Shown here: positions 12,608-21,705 of the stretch, piece after piece | Numbering within the stretch: position 1 is the stretch's first letter | Layout: the number at the start of each line of letters is the position of its first letter | Assembly (NCBI GenBank): GCA_027575765.1 | Contig: JANBPT010000093.1 | Coordinates: 1-64,000, forward strand | DNA from: Tieghemiomyces parasiticus | Lineage: Eukaryota; Kickxellomycota; Dimargaritomycetes; Dimargaritales; Dimargaritaceae | Length of the DNA: 64,000 bases | Direction: 5' to 3' | Program-made: the position numbers and the translations under genes | The notes under the pieces: model-generated | Databases searched by the model: none | The model's input: the letters and a program-made list of their open reading frames with translations, nothing else | Told to the model about the DNA's origin: nothing

Positions 12608-13348
12608 AGTTAGAGGGTCATGAGCACCCCCAATATTTATGCTAGTAATGGCATCGGCAATAAGACATCAATGAGGAAAAAATTGAGAGGAAATGACGTT
12701 TCAACATGAGCTGGTGTCCATCAGCAGGGAACCGGACCCTCGGGGCGCATAACTGGAGCGTGTGGGATCAGGGTCGTTTGAATGCCAAAATCAGGCCTGG
12801 GCCATTTTCCCTAAAGAGTAACTTGGGTTATGGCAGGGGGGGGGGATATCGATCGCGGCTACACCTCGACTGGGTGTGCAAGCACACTAGTGAACTTCCT
12901 AGGCTCACCATGGTCGAGCTTACTTCATTGAATGAATCATGGCGTTGGTCATTCCATTTCGATATTTACATAGTTGACGAGGGGAGTTGATACGAGAACC
13001 GTTCGGAAAGATGAAGTGTAGAAAAGAACGCCACAGGGCTTTTGGGAGGGGCAGACATATAAATATACCGACTGGGCTGGCAACTGATTATATGGCTATC
13101 GTTTCACTCGTATGATTGTAGCACAAAAGGCACGCGCTGTTAAAATCCCCCATCGCACGCACTGATGATCTCAGTCAGACCGCCGGAAGCGATGGTGGGA
13201 AGGCTATAAGTTGGACTCTACGGTGGTTGGTCCCAGGAGGACTTCAACAACCTTTTAGAGTTCAGTACCAAGCTCAAAGTTTACGAGGACAAACCAGAGA
13301 TAGGAGTGTTATCCTGTAGTCCGCATAGTTAGTTCAAGCCGGCACACT
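12608..13348. other. Intergenic region upstream of the WD40 gene
   Basis: About 740 bases between the WD40 start codon and the stop of the unassigned exon, both on the minus strand. It contains a G run at 12837-12846. No frame looks coding and no promoter element stands out. Confidence 0.4.
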
Positions 13349-13513
13349 AGACGTAAAGGTTATAGTCCATGCCAATGTACCCAATGACGACAAAGCTCAG
13401 CTGGGTGCGGCAGTCAATCAGGTTGACCAAGGCAATATGAAGTCCGTAGAACGGTTGTTGCTTCTGCGGGTCGATATTGTCGAGCTCGGTGTCGATGAAG
13501 TGAGTGATACCCA
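13349..13513 (-). CDS. Probable terminal exon of an unidentified gene
   Basis: On the minus strand an open stretch from about 13513 to the TAG at 13349-13351 reads like protein: GITHFIDTELDNID, then QQPFYGLHIALVNLIDCRTQ, LSFVVIGYIGMDYNLYV and stop. Third positions are C/G-rich as in the neighbouring real genes, and a CTAG acceptor sits directly upstream at about 13514. No ATG opens the frame, so it would be a last exon. Candidate upstream frames at 13640-13850 (one begins Met-Phe-Ala-Leu-Ser-Lys) could not be joined convincingly. The end has a hydrophobic segment of about 15 residues. I do not recognise the family. It may also be a decayed gene remnant. Confidence 0.4.
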
Positions 13514-14064
13514 GCTAGTCTGACCGCCTCCCACATGAAGCGTCCGTGGCAAGCGAACGTGGCTAGCAGTCGCCTAGGGCCTGTACAGGGTAATGGCATA
13601 CACATGATTTACTGCTCAGTCGTGAGTTACCGAGCAGTATTGGTTATAGTAAGATAGAACCAAAACAATTTTGCCCCATTTCCCTTGTGGAGCCCCCCCC
13701 CTTCCTCGCCGTCAGGTATGTCCGTTCAGAGTAACCCACTAGCCTGTCAGGGACAACCAGCTGTTGTGGTTCAAAGTTGACAGTATCATTGTGGCCAGTC
13801 TGCCACCGCGCCTCGGACGTAGGCAGATATTTAGACAAAGCGAACATTATACTCTAGGGCACATATAGAGATTATCTATTAATACAGACGGACAAGGTGG
13901 TCCCTTCATTGCGGTTTTATTTTTACAATCTAATCGCATAGTTCGGCGCCGGCGCAAATAGGTGTGGCTGGGTATGTGAGAGGGGAGGGGGGGGGTGGTT
14001 TCTGGCCCGATCGCAGGCGAGCGGCTTGATTTGTGGGCGCATCCGAGAACCTGACCCGATAGCG
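13514..14064. other. Spacer between OST2 and the unassigned exon
   Basis: Holds the OST2 3' end with a polyadenylation signal (13916-13921), a G run near 13986-13995, and a C run near 13692-13700. Frames between 13640 and 13850 might include 5' exons of the unassigned gene downstream, but nothing is firm. Confidence 0.35.
13916..13921 (-). terminator. Polyadenylation signal AATAAA of OST2
   Basis: TTTATT on the + strand is AATAAA on the minus strand. It lies about 145 bases past the OST2 stop codon, a normal distance for a fungal 3' end. Confidence 0.5.
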
Positions 14065-14424
14065 TTATCCAATATAGTTCGTGACAATGAAGTGGAGGAC
14101 CATCTGACACACCAGAAACTCGGCGAAGGCCCGCTGGGGGGACAGGTTGCTGAACTCGGTATTCTTGGGGTTGACACGGATCCGCAACGAGGCTACGAAC
14201 ACGAAGGTGGCCACAGAACAGCCAAAGCCGGCCAGGAAGGCGTTATAAGGGAAACTGCTGACAGCGAGACAGTACACAAACTGAAGAATGCCGGTGGCCA
14301 TGATGTAGACAAGGTAGGCGTCGATAATCTTCAGCTCCTGCGTGGTGTTGGCCCAGTACGACGTGCGAAGCTGTTCGAGGACGTGCGGCAGCGGGGCCGT
14401 GGCGGTGGATTTGGAGGGCGGCAT
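14065..14424 (-). CDS. OST2: Oligosaccharyltransferase subunit Ost2/DAD1
   Basis: A single exon of 119 residues, close to the usual 113-130 for this family. Ost2/DAD1 is a small, essential membrane subunit of the ER oligosaccharyltransferase, which transfers the core glycan to asparagines of nascent proteins. The conserved order is visible: a soluble N-terminus with SYWANTTQELKIIDAYLVYI, a first membrane span ending GILQFVYCLAVSSFPYNAFL, the second span GFGCSVATFVFVASLRIRVN, and the typical C-terminus FSNLSPQRAFAEFLVCQMVL followed by HFIVTNYIG. The motif LR-x-x-x-NP-x-N ahead of the last span and the terminal NYIG are family hallmarks. The first ATG of the frame matches the family start. It is followed by a good AATAAA signal. 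The assignment is firm. Confidence 0.95.
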   Translation of the reverse strand: MPPSKSTATAPLPHVLEQLRTSYWANTTQELKIIDAYLVYIMATGILQFVYCLAVSSFPYNAFLAGFGCSVATFVFVASLRIRVNPKNTEFSNLSPQRAFAEFLVCQMVLHFIVTNYIG

Positions 14425-15004
14425 AATGGGTGGAGAGTAGTGAAGGACCAGGAGCCAGAAGGGGATGGGCTAATAGAGAACTCGCAAAACTACGGAGGTG
14501 GAGACCGTGCAGGATGAGTATCATAGAGATGAGGCGGAGGGGCCAGCGGTGCGATGGAATGGGAACAGTTAAGGCGTTGGCCAAAGTTCCAGGTCAGTAG
14601 CGGCGTGCATTCCTGGACACCCTATGCATCGTTGGTGGGAGAATAGGCAGGCGACTGGGTGATGGCGGAGGCTGCCAGCGTAGGGCAGCCTGCCGAGTCT
14701 TGCACCGTCATTCTTGGGCGAGTGATAAGTTGTCGCTTATGAGACTGGCGTCTTTTCATCCTAAAGAGCAGCAGGGAGCAATTGTTTCCGTTAGTTATAG
14801 GGATTGGTTTATGGAAATCAAGCAGATGCAATATCAATTATTGGGTAGCAAAAAATATTCAAGACTATGAACAGAGTGTTGGGAAAGCTGGGTCGTGATA
14901 GAACGGGCGGAACCATTAGAGCTAACGAAAACACAAGTCACGCTCTAGATGTTCGATTTGAAGTCGACGGCTGCCTGTTGTTTTTGAGGGGTCTGGACTA
15001 GCCG
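14425..15004. other. Spacer between GH16 and OST2 genes
   Basis: About 580 bases holding the GH16 3' end and the OST2 promoter, both on the minus strand. The part next to the OST2 start is mixed in composition. No reading frame is convincing. Confidence 0.4.
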
Positions 15005-16219
15005 CTACTTCTGGGGCTGGGCCGGAGTCTGCGGTTGTGGCTGTTGGGGCTGGGCTTGCTGGGGTTGGCTTTGAGTCTGCGCCTGCTGTTGGGGCTGGGC
15101 CGAGCCCTTGGCGAACCACGCATTCCACTTGATTTTGAAGATATCACGCAAAGCATTCCACTGCATCTTGAGCAGTTCTCCGGTTGTCTTGTTGTAGGGC
15201 AGCTGTTCAACCTTGACGGTGGGTGCTGGTACTGGGATATTCTTGTAGGCTGGGTCGTTCATGGGGACGAACTTGATGGATTCCACTTCCATGTAGGCCT
15301 CACCGTTCTCAGGGAAAGTTCCGGCCCAACCGTTAAACTTGGGATTGGCCCACACCCCCAGGCGGATGCTTTTCGTGTTCTTGGGGAAAAAGAGGCCGTA
15401 GTTTTTTACGGTACGCTGCAGACGACCATCAATGTACCAGTCGATACGGTTGGGGGTGTAATCGAAACCCATGTCGATAAAGTTGGTACCCAGGGGTTTG
15501 TCGAGCTTGTAAAAGGTGGCTGCCAAGTTGGGGAAGATGGGGATGCGGCGCCAGTAGTGCATAGTCTGGACCTGATCCATCTGTTGACCCACAATCTCGA
15601 TATCAATTTCGTTCTCACCCTGCTCACCCAACTGTGGTTGGCCAAGGAAACAACCAACAAATATCAAGGGCAGTCATAAGATATAAAAAGGAGGTAAGTA
15701 AATTGGGATTAGTCAGAAAGTGAAGGCAGAACGGATATTTTAGTATTAGCTAAGGGGGAAGGTCTAACCCCGCTAAAATCCCGCGCTGGGCATAAAAACG
15801 ATGCCCATCTGTCTGCACTTGGGACTTACCATGACGGCGAAAATGGCACCGGGCACGCCGACGTATTTAGCACGGACAGTGACGCGACCGTAAGCGACAA
15901 TATCGTCCATGATTAGGTTCTGGTAGGCCACATTTTTGTGAATCATCAGCTTGAGAGAGTTGCCCGTAAAGCTGGCACTCTGCGCCTTGTTAGAGTGATC
16001 GAGTACCGGGTCAAGACGGAAGCCTTTGAGTAGATCGTCTTTGGAGCCGGTGGCTGGGTTGCTATTGAATTTGACGTCGAACCCCTGATTAGCCCTGGCT
16101 GACTGGGACCTTTCCACAGTGGTGCCGTTCGTCGCGGACATAGGGGTGGCCAAGGCGATGGAGGCGCACAAGCCCACTATCATCCAGGCGCCGAGGAGAT
16201 TGGCCGTCAAGTAAGTCAT
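15005..16219 (-). CDS. Secreted GH16 CRH-like cell-wall transglycosidase (2 exons)
   Basis: Minus-strand exons 16219-15830 and 15631-15005 join in frame to 338 residues; an in-frame ATG at 16237 would add six. The N-terminus is a signal peptide (hydrophobic core near LLGAWMIVGLCASIALA). The GH16 catalytic signature is ENEIDIEIVG, with Glu138, Asp140 and Glu142 as nucleophile, helper and acid/base by family analogy. VQTMHYWRR after it and FDYTPNRIDWYIDGRLQRT further on are typical of fungal CRH enzymes, which link chitin to beta-glucan in the wall. The tail, from about residue 300, is Gln/Pro-rich repeats ending in PAQPQK, with no chitin-binding module and no hydrophobic GPI-attachment end, so the enzyme is probably released or held by its tail. 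The nearest AG upstream of exon 2 that keeps frame is at 15632-15633. Confidence 0.88.
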
Positions 16220-16458
16220 AATCGCCAAACAGTGCAAAACAATCGTCGGGGGTGAAAGTTGTTGCAGCTGGCTAGGCAGGGGCTAAAGGTATGGCCGAAA
16301 AGAACGTGGGGATTAAACAATGGTCAGCGGAAAGGGGTAAAGAGGCAATAGGCTGGTAGAGGTGTGGATGGTATGAACGTCGGTAGTATAAACGAAGGCA
16401 AGCGTCAGAATTAGGTATGTAGCGGCGGTGGGTGGACGTAAGCGGGGCCAGTCGTTCG

Positions 16459-16466
16459 CTTTTATA
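16459..16466 (-). promoter_or_regulatory. TATA-box candidate of the GH16 gene
   Basis: TATAAAAG on the minus strand, about 240 bases upstream of the GH16 start codon and in the correct orientation. Chance occurrence is possible. Confidence 0.4.
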
Positions 16467-17841
16467 CATCACAAGGATAATGAGTGGTGCCTCGTCTAAG
16501 CGAAGCCGCAGAGATGAGGACAGGCCAGTGGGTATGGTAGATTATTCGAAGCGGGCACACGGTCAGAATTCAACCCACGCGGCATCGCAGCGGGTAACGG
16601 TGACCGTAAAGGCGGACGGGCGAATTGCGACCATACCAATAGCTTTCAACGACGGCGGGATGTCTATTTCCGACCGCGCCGGCATCCACCTAGGCGTTAA
16701 TGGACTCCCTCGAACTTACTAATCAGAATTCGAAATACACGACGTTGGGCGGCCCTTTCTACTACAAAGACTGTGACACACACGGCTGCCACATCCCGTG
16801 TTTTACCACTTGTCGCCCGACCCTTCCCCTCTCATTTGCCATTTGCCATTCCCTGGTCCTGCTTGCGCATTATTTGTCTAGACGAAGCGGATAGTTAGGG
16901 TAAGGACGGTAAGTGATGGGGAGGCCGTATCCCTATAGTACGAGTCGACGCCCTCCTCGACCCACTTATCCTCAAGATTTTGAAACATCCCAAATGCGCT
17001 CTTTAGTACCTGACAGGCCACCTATTGAAAACTCAATAAATGACAGCCGCCGCTGTCGGCATGTCTGATCGAACAAGCCCTGACGGTCAATAGTAACGCC
17101 GTAGAGGTCATCGACAGCAGTACTTGCAGCGTGGCTCCGCCCTCCTCCTTATGGTCGGCCGACATGTCGCCTTTGTCCGGAAAGGCAGAGAGATAAACGG
17201 TCACCAGGGTCGCACCAACGAATTCCGGGTTCGTCGCGAGGCTGTCTTCCATTTCGCCTGACTTACACCAGCGGACCATGCCTCGTTTCCTTCGGTGGTC
17301 AATCCCGGCCCCTGCTGTACTCGTCGCCACCACCGTTCTTCGAGTACGACGGTCTTCCTCCGAGCTACCGGTCCGGGCAATGGTCGCTGTGCTATTTTTA
17401 AACCGGGTCATTGGGAAATGTGTCTGGCATTCGACGGCTATCCGTAAAACAAACACGCTTGCCAGCTTACGGGTTGCTGCAGTGCGCCGTAGTATAAACT
17501 AGCAGTCTCAGACATACGACGGTTCTAGACGTAGGGGGATCGTAAGCTAAAAGAAACTATAACCGAGCGTCCGTCTTTTCGCTTCTGACACGCAACACTG
17601 TCCATAGCCTACTTATACGTCCACGGTGGGAGGGAAACTCCGGTCACTTGCCTAATTTATTCTTCTCATACCCGTAATTATAGTAACTATCACCGGCTGA
17701 GCGTTTAAACATTAGCGACATTTAGACCGCAACCCGACTTGCGCGTACCACGGAGTCTACAGATTATATCGAAGTGAGTAGTTACGGTACTCGCCCTGAT
17801 TTATCCATGAACTCGCATTGGTTAAAATATCGATACGAGGC

Positions 17842-17859
17842 CTGGTTCCCAGGAACCAG
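17842..17859. repeat. Short perfect inverted repeat
   Basis: CTGGTTCC and GGAACCAG separated by CA. It sits alone in non-coding sequence with no T run after it. It could be a dimeric protein-binding site or chance. Confidence 0.4.
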
Positions 17860-19079
17860 CCTGGGCTCTTCATCAATCACCGGTGAGAGGGTGCTGGCTC
17901 AAGTTTTCCGCTACTCGGCACTGGTCCGTTTGTTACCCATCTTCTTAGGTAGGTTGTGCAGCAAAGTCTAAAGCAGTAGTTTTGCGGCTGAGGGCGCAAT
18001 GTTGATCTGACTATTAGTCTGTCTTCACCACACAGCTTGGCAGCCACCAATAGCAAAACGATGTAGCTACCTCGGCACCGTCAGCTGGAAATGGGAGGAT
18101 AATTAGAGCTAGGTTACTGGAGGAGGCGGCGGGGGGAAGTACCGCCCATATGAGTAACCGCGCGGGTCGAACGGGGTTGCATAAAATACTAGGATACCGA
18201 GGGAGGGTGGGGTCTGCAATGTTTACGGGCCGTCGATGCCAACAGCGCGCCCTGGAGAAATATCCTGATTGTGGCCAAGTTTAGCGGCCTGGCGGTCTAC
18301 CCGGGGCGTCGCTCTCGGCCACCTTCACCCCCAACCTCCCGCTCTCTCACTTTTCATTCGCGGGCCTGGGCGGGCTGCCGTACCCTGGCAGGTACATAGG
18401 GCTGCTTATCTCGATTACCCACCGGTTTGACTGGACTACATCGCACCTCCACACGGGTCTCACCTCACCCGTCGATACTGCTACAGGAAGGGCGCCAGAG
18501 TTCTCCGCAGTGTCCTGTTTTCATCTCCTGGGCCAGAGGGTGCTGCCCCCCCCTCCTCACTTCCCACACTCCCATGCGCTTCCGCTTCGCGCCCCGTTGA
18601 TGCTCGCCTGGACTGCTTAGGCTGGACCATGCCGCCCCATTCCTGTTGGTGGGTGCTTAAACTATCCCATACTTCCTGCCTGCTCTCTGGCCAACGTCAC
18701 AGACGTACCCCCCGCCCAACCACTAGTCCCTCGTCTATCATCGCCCACGTTATAGCCCTCATCCCATCCAGCCAACACGTCCGGTACCTCCTTTTTACCG
18801 CCTGTGCCTCTGCCTAGCTGCTCGTTTTGGTCCCACTTGCATCATACCACTACGCATTCCGCCGGAGACGCTCCCATCCGACTTTTACCCATCACCACAT
18901 CGCCCATTGGTCCACCGGTCACGACTGCCTGAACGCCCTGGGCGACCTCGTATGAGTTGAGCATCCACCTACTCTCCCTCGTCCCGCGAGGCTGTTTGCT
19001 CAAACCGCCGCTACTGTCCATCTCTATTCCCTAGCCCAATTGCCCGTTTCCTCCTCTTTTCCAGCATAACTGTGCAGCG

Positions 19080-21098
19080 ATGCGTCTGGCCCTGTACGGG
19101 GCGGTGACTACCGCCCTCACCGGGATGGTCTTGGCATCAGCCTTCTCGCAGCAGTACTATTTCTTCGCTGCGGGCGTGCGCCTGTCGCAGTCCAACGCCA
19201 ACCTATTCATCCTCGCCAACATGTCCCTCTTCCTCACGCTCATGCTAGGCAAGCTGGTGCAACGCACCTTCTTTGGCAGTCTGAGGGCCATCGAGGTAGA
19301 GCATCTCTACGAAAAGGGCTGGTTCGCCGTCACCGAGACCTGTTTGGCCCTGACGATATTCAAAGAGGAGTTCAACGCCCAGATGTTTGGTCTGCTGCTC
19401 ACGCTCATGTTCTTCAAGGTCTTCCACTGGCTGGTGGAGGACCGCGTCAACTACATTGAGCAGTCGCCCACCGTGAACTGGGTATTCCACGCCCGCATGC
19501 TTAGTCTCATCACCCTTCTGACCCTGGTTGATGGTCTGTTCCTCGCCTATACTGCCCACACCACCTTACACGAGCTGAACGGTGCCCTCTCCATACTGGT
19601 CGTATTTGGGTTCGAGTTTGCCATCCTACTCACCTCGCTGCAGTCCACCATCGCCAAATACGTCATCTATGCCGTGGAGCAGCGGCGTCCTGGACACTGG
19701 GAGTCCAAGCCCATGTACATCTTCGCCGTCGAACTGGTCAGCGACCTGCTTCAGCTGTTGCTGTACCTGGCCTTCTTTGCCCTCATCACTAGTTACCACA
19801 CCTTGCCGCTACACATCATCTTCAACATCTATGCTACCCTGCGCTCGTTCGTCAACCGCTGCCGCGACCTGGTTCGGTACCGCCAAGCCACCCGCAATAT
19901 GAACGAGCGGTACCCAACTGTGACCCCAGAAGAGCTAAGCGCCCTCAGCGATCCGACCTGTATCATCTGCCGCGAGGAAATGACCGCCGATCCACTGCTC
20001 CGACCCGATCCGTCCACTCAGGGTGAGGTCCCCAAGCAGCTGCCCTGCGGTCACATCTTCCACTTCAACTGCTTGCGCAGCTGGCTGGAACGGCAGCAGA
20101 CTTGTCCGACCTGCCGGCGCACAGTCCTCGATGGTGCCCCTGCTCCGCGTACCGGCAATGTTCCACCGCCTCCCCCGCCGCAGCCCCGGGTTCGGCCACC
20201 ACCTCCTGAAGCGACGACTACCGATGGACCCCATGTTCCTACACCGGCCCAAACGGGGACTTCGCCACCGCCACCACCACCAGCGGGCGTACCACCTAGT
20301 TCGGGCATTTCGTCGGCCGCACCACCTCATAACGGCTTCCCGGCCGCGGTGGCGTCACCTCTCCTGGCCCCACGCGCTCGGCAGGCCAATTCACGGGAAG
20401 CTACCCCAACAGCCTCCACTTCCATTCCACGTGGCGTCTCGCAAGCCCCTTCGCATCCCTGGTCAGCGGCGTCGCCAGGGTCTGCTCACCCGAATCCGGC
20501 AGCATCAGCGCCAGCTGTCAGCCCCGATGGAACCGACCCGGCGTTGGCGACCCTCCTACAGCAAGCGGCCCATATTCCCTCTCAACTGCAGCAGGGGTTC
20601 TATGACCCGCTACTTTACTCAACGGCCGCTGATAACGTTCCCTTCCTCACCCCGCTCGTGCCCGTCGTCCCCTCTCCGCTGGAGATGGCCAACCACGGCC
20701 CCTTTAACCGTACCGTCACTTCTGAGTCATCTCTACCAGCTGCCCTTAGTGACGCTCAGCTGCGCACTCTGGCTAGCCACTCCCAAGCTGCAGTGCGGGA
20801 ACGTTTGCGCATCCTGCACGGTATTCACGAGACAGTCTGGAACTCTATTAGCCAACTCAACCAGCTGTTAGAAGTGGACAACCAGCTACTCCAGGCAACT
20901 GCCGGGTTCGGCGACGGTACCCGGCCTTCCTATGAAGGCCAACGGGGATCGTCGGCCACGTCACCAGAGGCCCCCCCGGTGGATGCGGCCGGTCCCTCGA
21001 CGCGGCAGTCCCCTCCGCAGCCCGAAACCCTTGCCACCGGCGGACCCACGTCACTGACATCATCATCATCGAAAGGCAAGGCGCCTAGTTCGGAGTGA
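19080..21098 (+). CDS. HRD1: ERAD E3 ubiquitin ligase Hrd1/synoviolin
   Basis: An intronless gene of 672 residues. Hrd1 is the ER-membrane RING ligase that forms the retrotranslocation channel and ubiquitinates misfolded proteins. Family blocks are clear: a first span near the N-terminus, LGKLVQRTFFGSLRAIEVEH, the LYEKGWFAVTETCLALTIF block, FFKVFHWLVEDRVNYIEQSP, several further membrane helices, then RNMNERYPTVTPEELSALSD before the RING-H2. The RING runs from Cys294-x2-Cys297 through LPCGHIFHFNCLRSWLERQQ to CPTC. It is followed by about 200 residues rich in Pro, Ala and Ser. Near residues 556-604 lies a helical segment, LSDAQLRTLASHSQ to ISQLNQLLEV, resembling the C-terminal HAF-H region of animal HRD1, which binds FAM8A1 and Herp. 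The first ATG matches the family start. Confidence 0.96.
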   Translation: MRLALYGAVTTALTGMVLASAFSQQYYFFAAGVRLSQSNANLFILANMSLFLTLMLGKLVQRTFFGSLRAIEVEHLYEKGWFAVTETCLALTIFKEEFNAQMFGLLLTLMFFKVFHWLVEDRVNYIEQSPTVNWVFHARMLSLITLLTLVDGLFLAYTAHTTLHELNGALSILVVFGFEFAILLTSLQSTIAKYVIYAVEQRRPGHWESKPMYIFAVELVSDLLQLLLYLAFFALITSYHTLPLHIIFNIYATLRSFVNRCRDLVRYRQATRNMNERYPTVTPEELSALSDPTCIICREEMTADPLLRPDPSTQGEVPKQLPCGHIFHFNCLRSWLERQQTCPTCRRTVLDGAPAPRTGNVPPPPPPQPRVRPPPPEATTTDGPHVPTPAQTGTSPPPPPPAGVPPSSGISSAAPPHNGFPAAVASPLLAPRARQANSREATPTASTSIPRGVSQAPSHPWSAASPGSAHPNPAASAPAVSPDGTDPALATLLQQAAHIPSQLQQGFYDPLLYSTAADNVPFLTPLVPVVPSPLEMANHGPFNRTVTSESSLPAALSDAQLRTLASHSQAAVRERLRILHGIHETVWNSISQLNQLLEVDNQLLQATAGFGDGTRPSYEGQRGSSATSPEAPPVDAAGPSTRQSPPQPETLATGGPTSLTSSSSKGKAPSSE

Positions 21099-21705
21099 CG
21101 ATGATGGTCGTCTTCAACATTGCGCCGGCTACCGTGCGGCGTCCTTCCGCCAGGTTGAATCAAGGCCAAAGATCTCTTCCCTCCGTCTGGTTGTCCCGCT
21201 TAGTGCCGGATCTTTGATTCGCATTTGGCGGTAGTCTGACGTCCCCCCCGTTTCGTCTACCCCATGTTCCCTGTATTTTCACTAGGTATATCCAGCTCTC
21301 TTCATTGCCTGCCCCTCGCCCATATAGCCCCCTTTCATGTTCAAGTATATGGCTCACGCTTCCAAAGTTCCCCTGACGGCGTTTTCAACACATAAACTCG
21401 TAACCGCTCTAGACAGTTTATAACAAATCGACATGTGTGGGACCCATTCGTCACCCGCCACACTCTATCTCCCAGAGACATAGCCCAGCTCTTTAGTGGA
21501 AAAGGCTTCTGCCAACATCAACGAGTAATGTTCATCATCAGCACCATAGAGTGCGTGTCTAAACCTGCAGCCATGAGTTAAGCAGGGGAGGTTCAGTAGC
21601 TACCGTGGTCCGTGATGTCTGTTATCTAACGTACTCATCTCCCTGGTCGCATGGCTGTTATCCCCATAGGTCACAAGGATAGTGTATGCGACCCCACTCG
21701 CCCAT
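21099..21705. other. Convergent spacer between HRD1 and ATG7
   Basis: About 600 bases holding the 3' ends of two convergent genes. No reading frame, AATAAA on the expected strand or repeat stands out. Confidence 0.4.

Larger units (their letters stand above)
16238..19079. other. Divergent intergenic region, GH16 to HRD1
   Basis: About 2.8 kb between two divergently transcribed genes. A TATA element for the GH16 gene lies at its left end. The right 780 bases (about 18300-19079) are C/T-rich on the + strand and lead into HRD1. A perfect 8-base inverted repeat with a 2-base loop lies at 17842-17859. Frames at 16482-16722 (+) and 17022-17456 (-) are open, but I cannot tie them to any protein family, so no gene is called. 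Confidence 0.45.

Noticed and set aside
13640..13850. Frame beginning Met-Phe-Ala-Leu-Ser-Lys as first exon of the unassigned gene
   Set aside because: No donor and acceptor pair joins it to the 13349-13513 exon without relying on weak sites.
17022..17456. Open minus-strand frame of 144 residues
   Set aside because: Composition unlike the real genes, no family motif, and no splice partner toward GH16 or HRD1.
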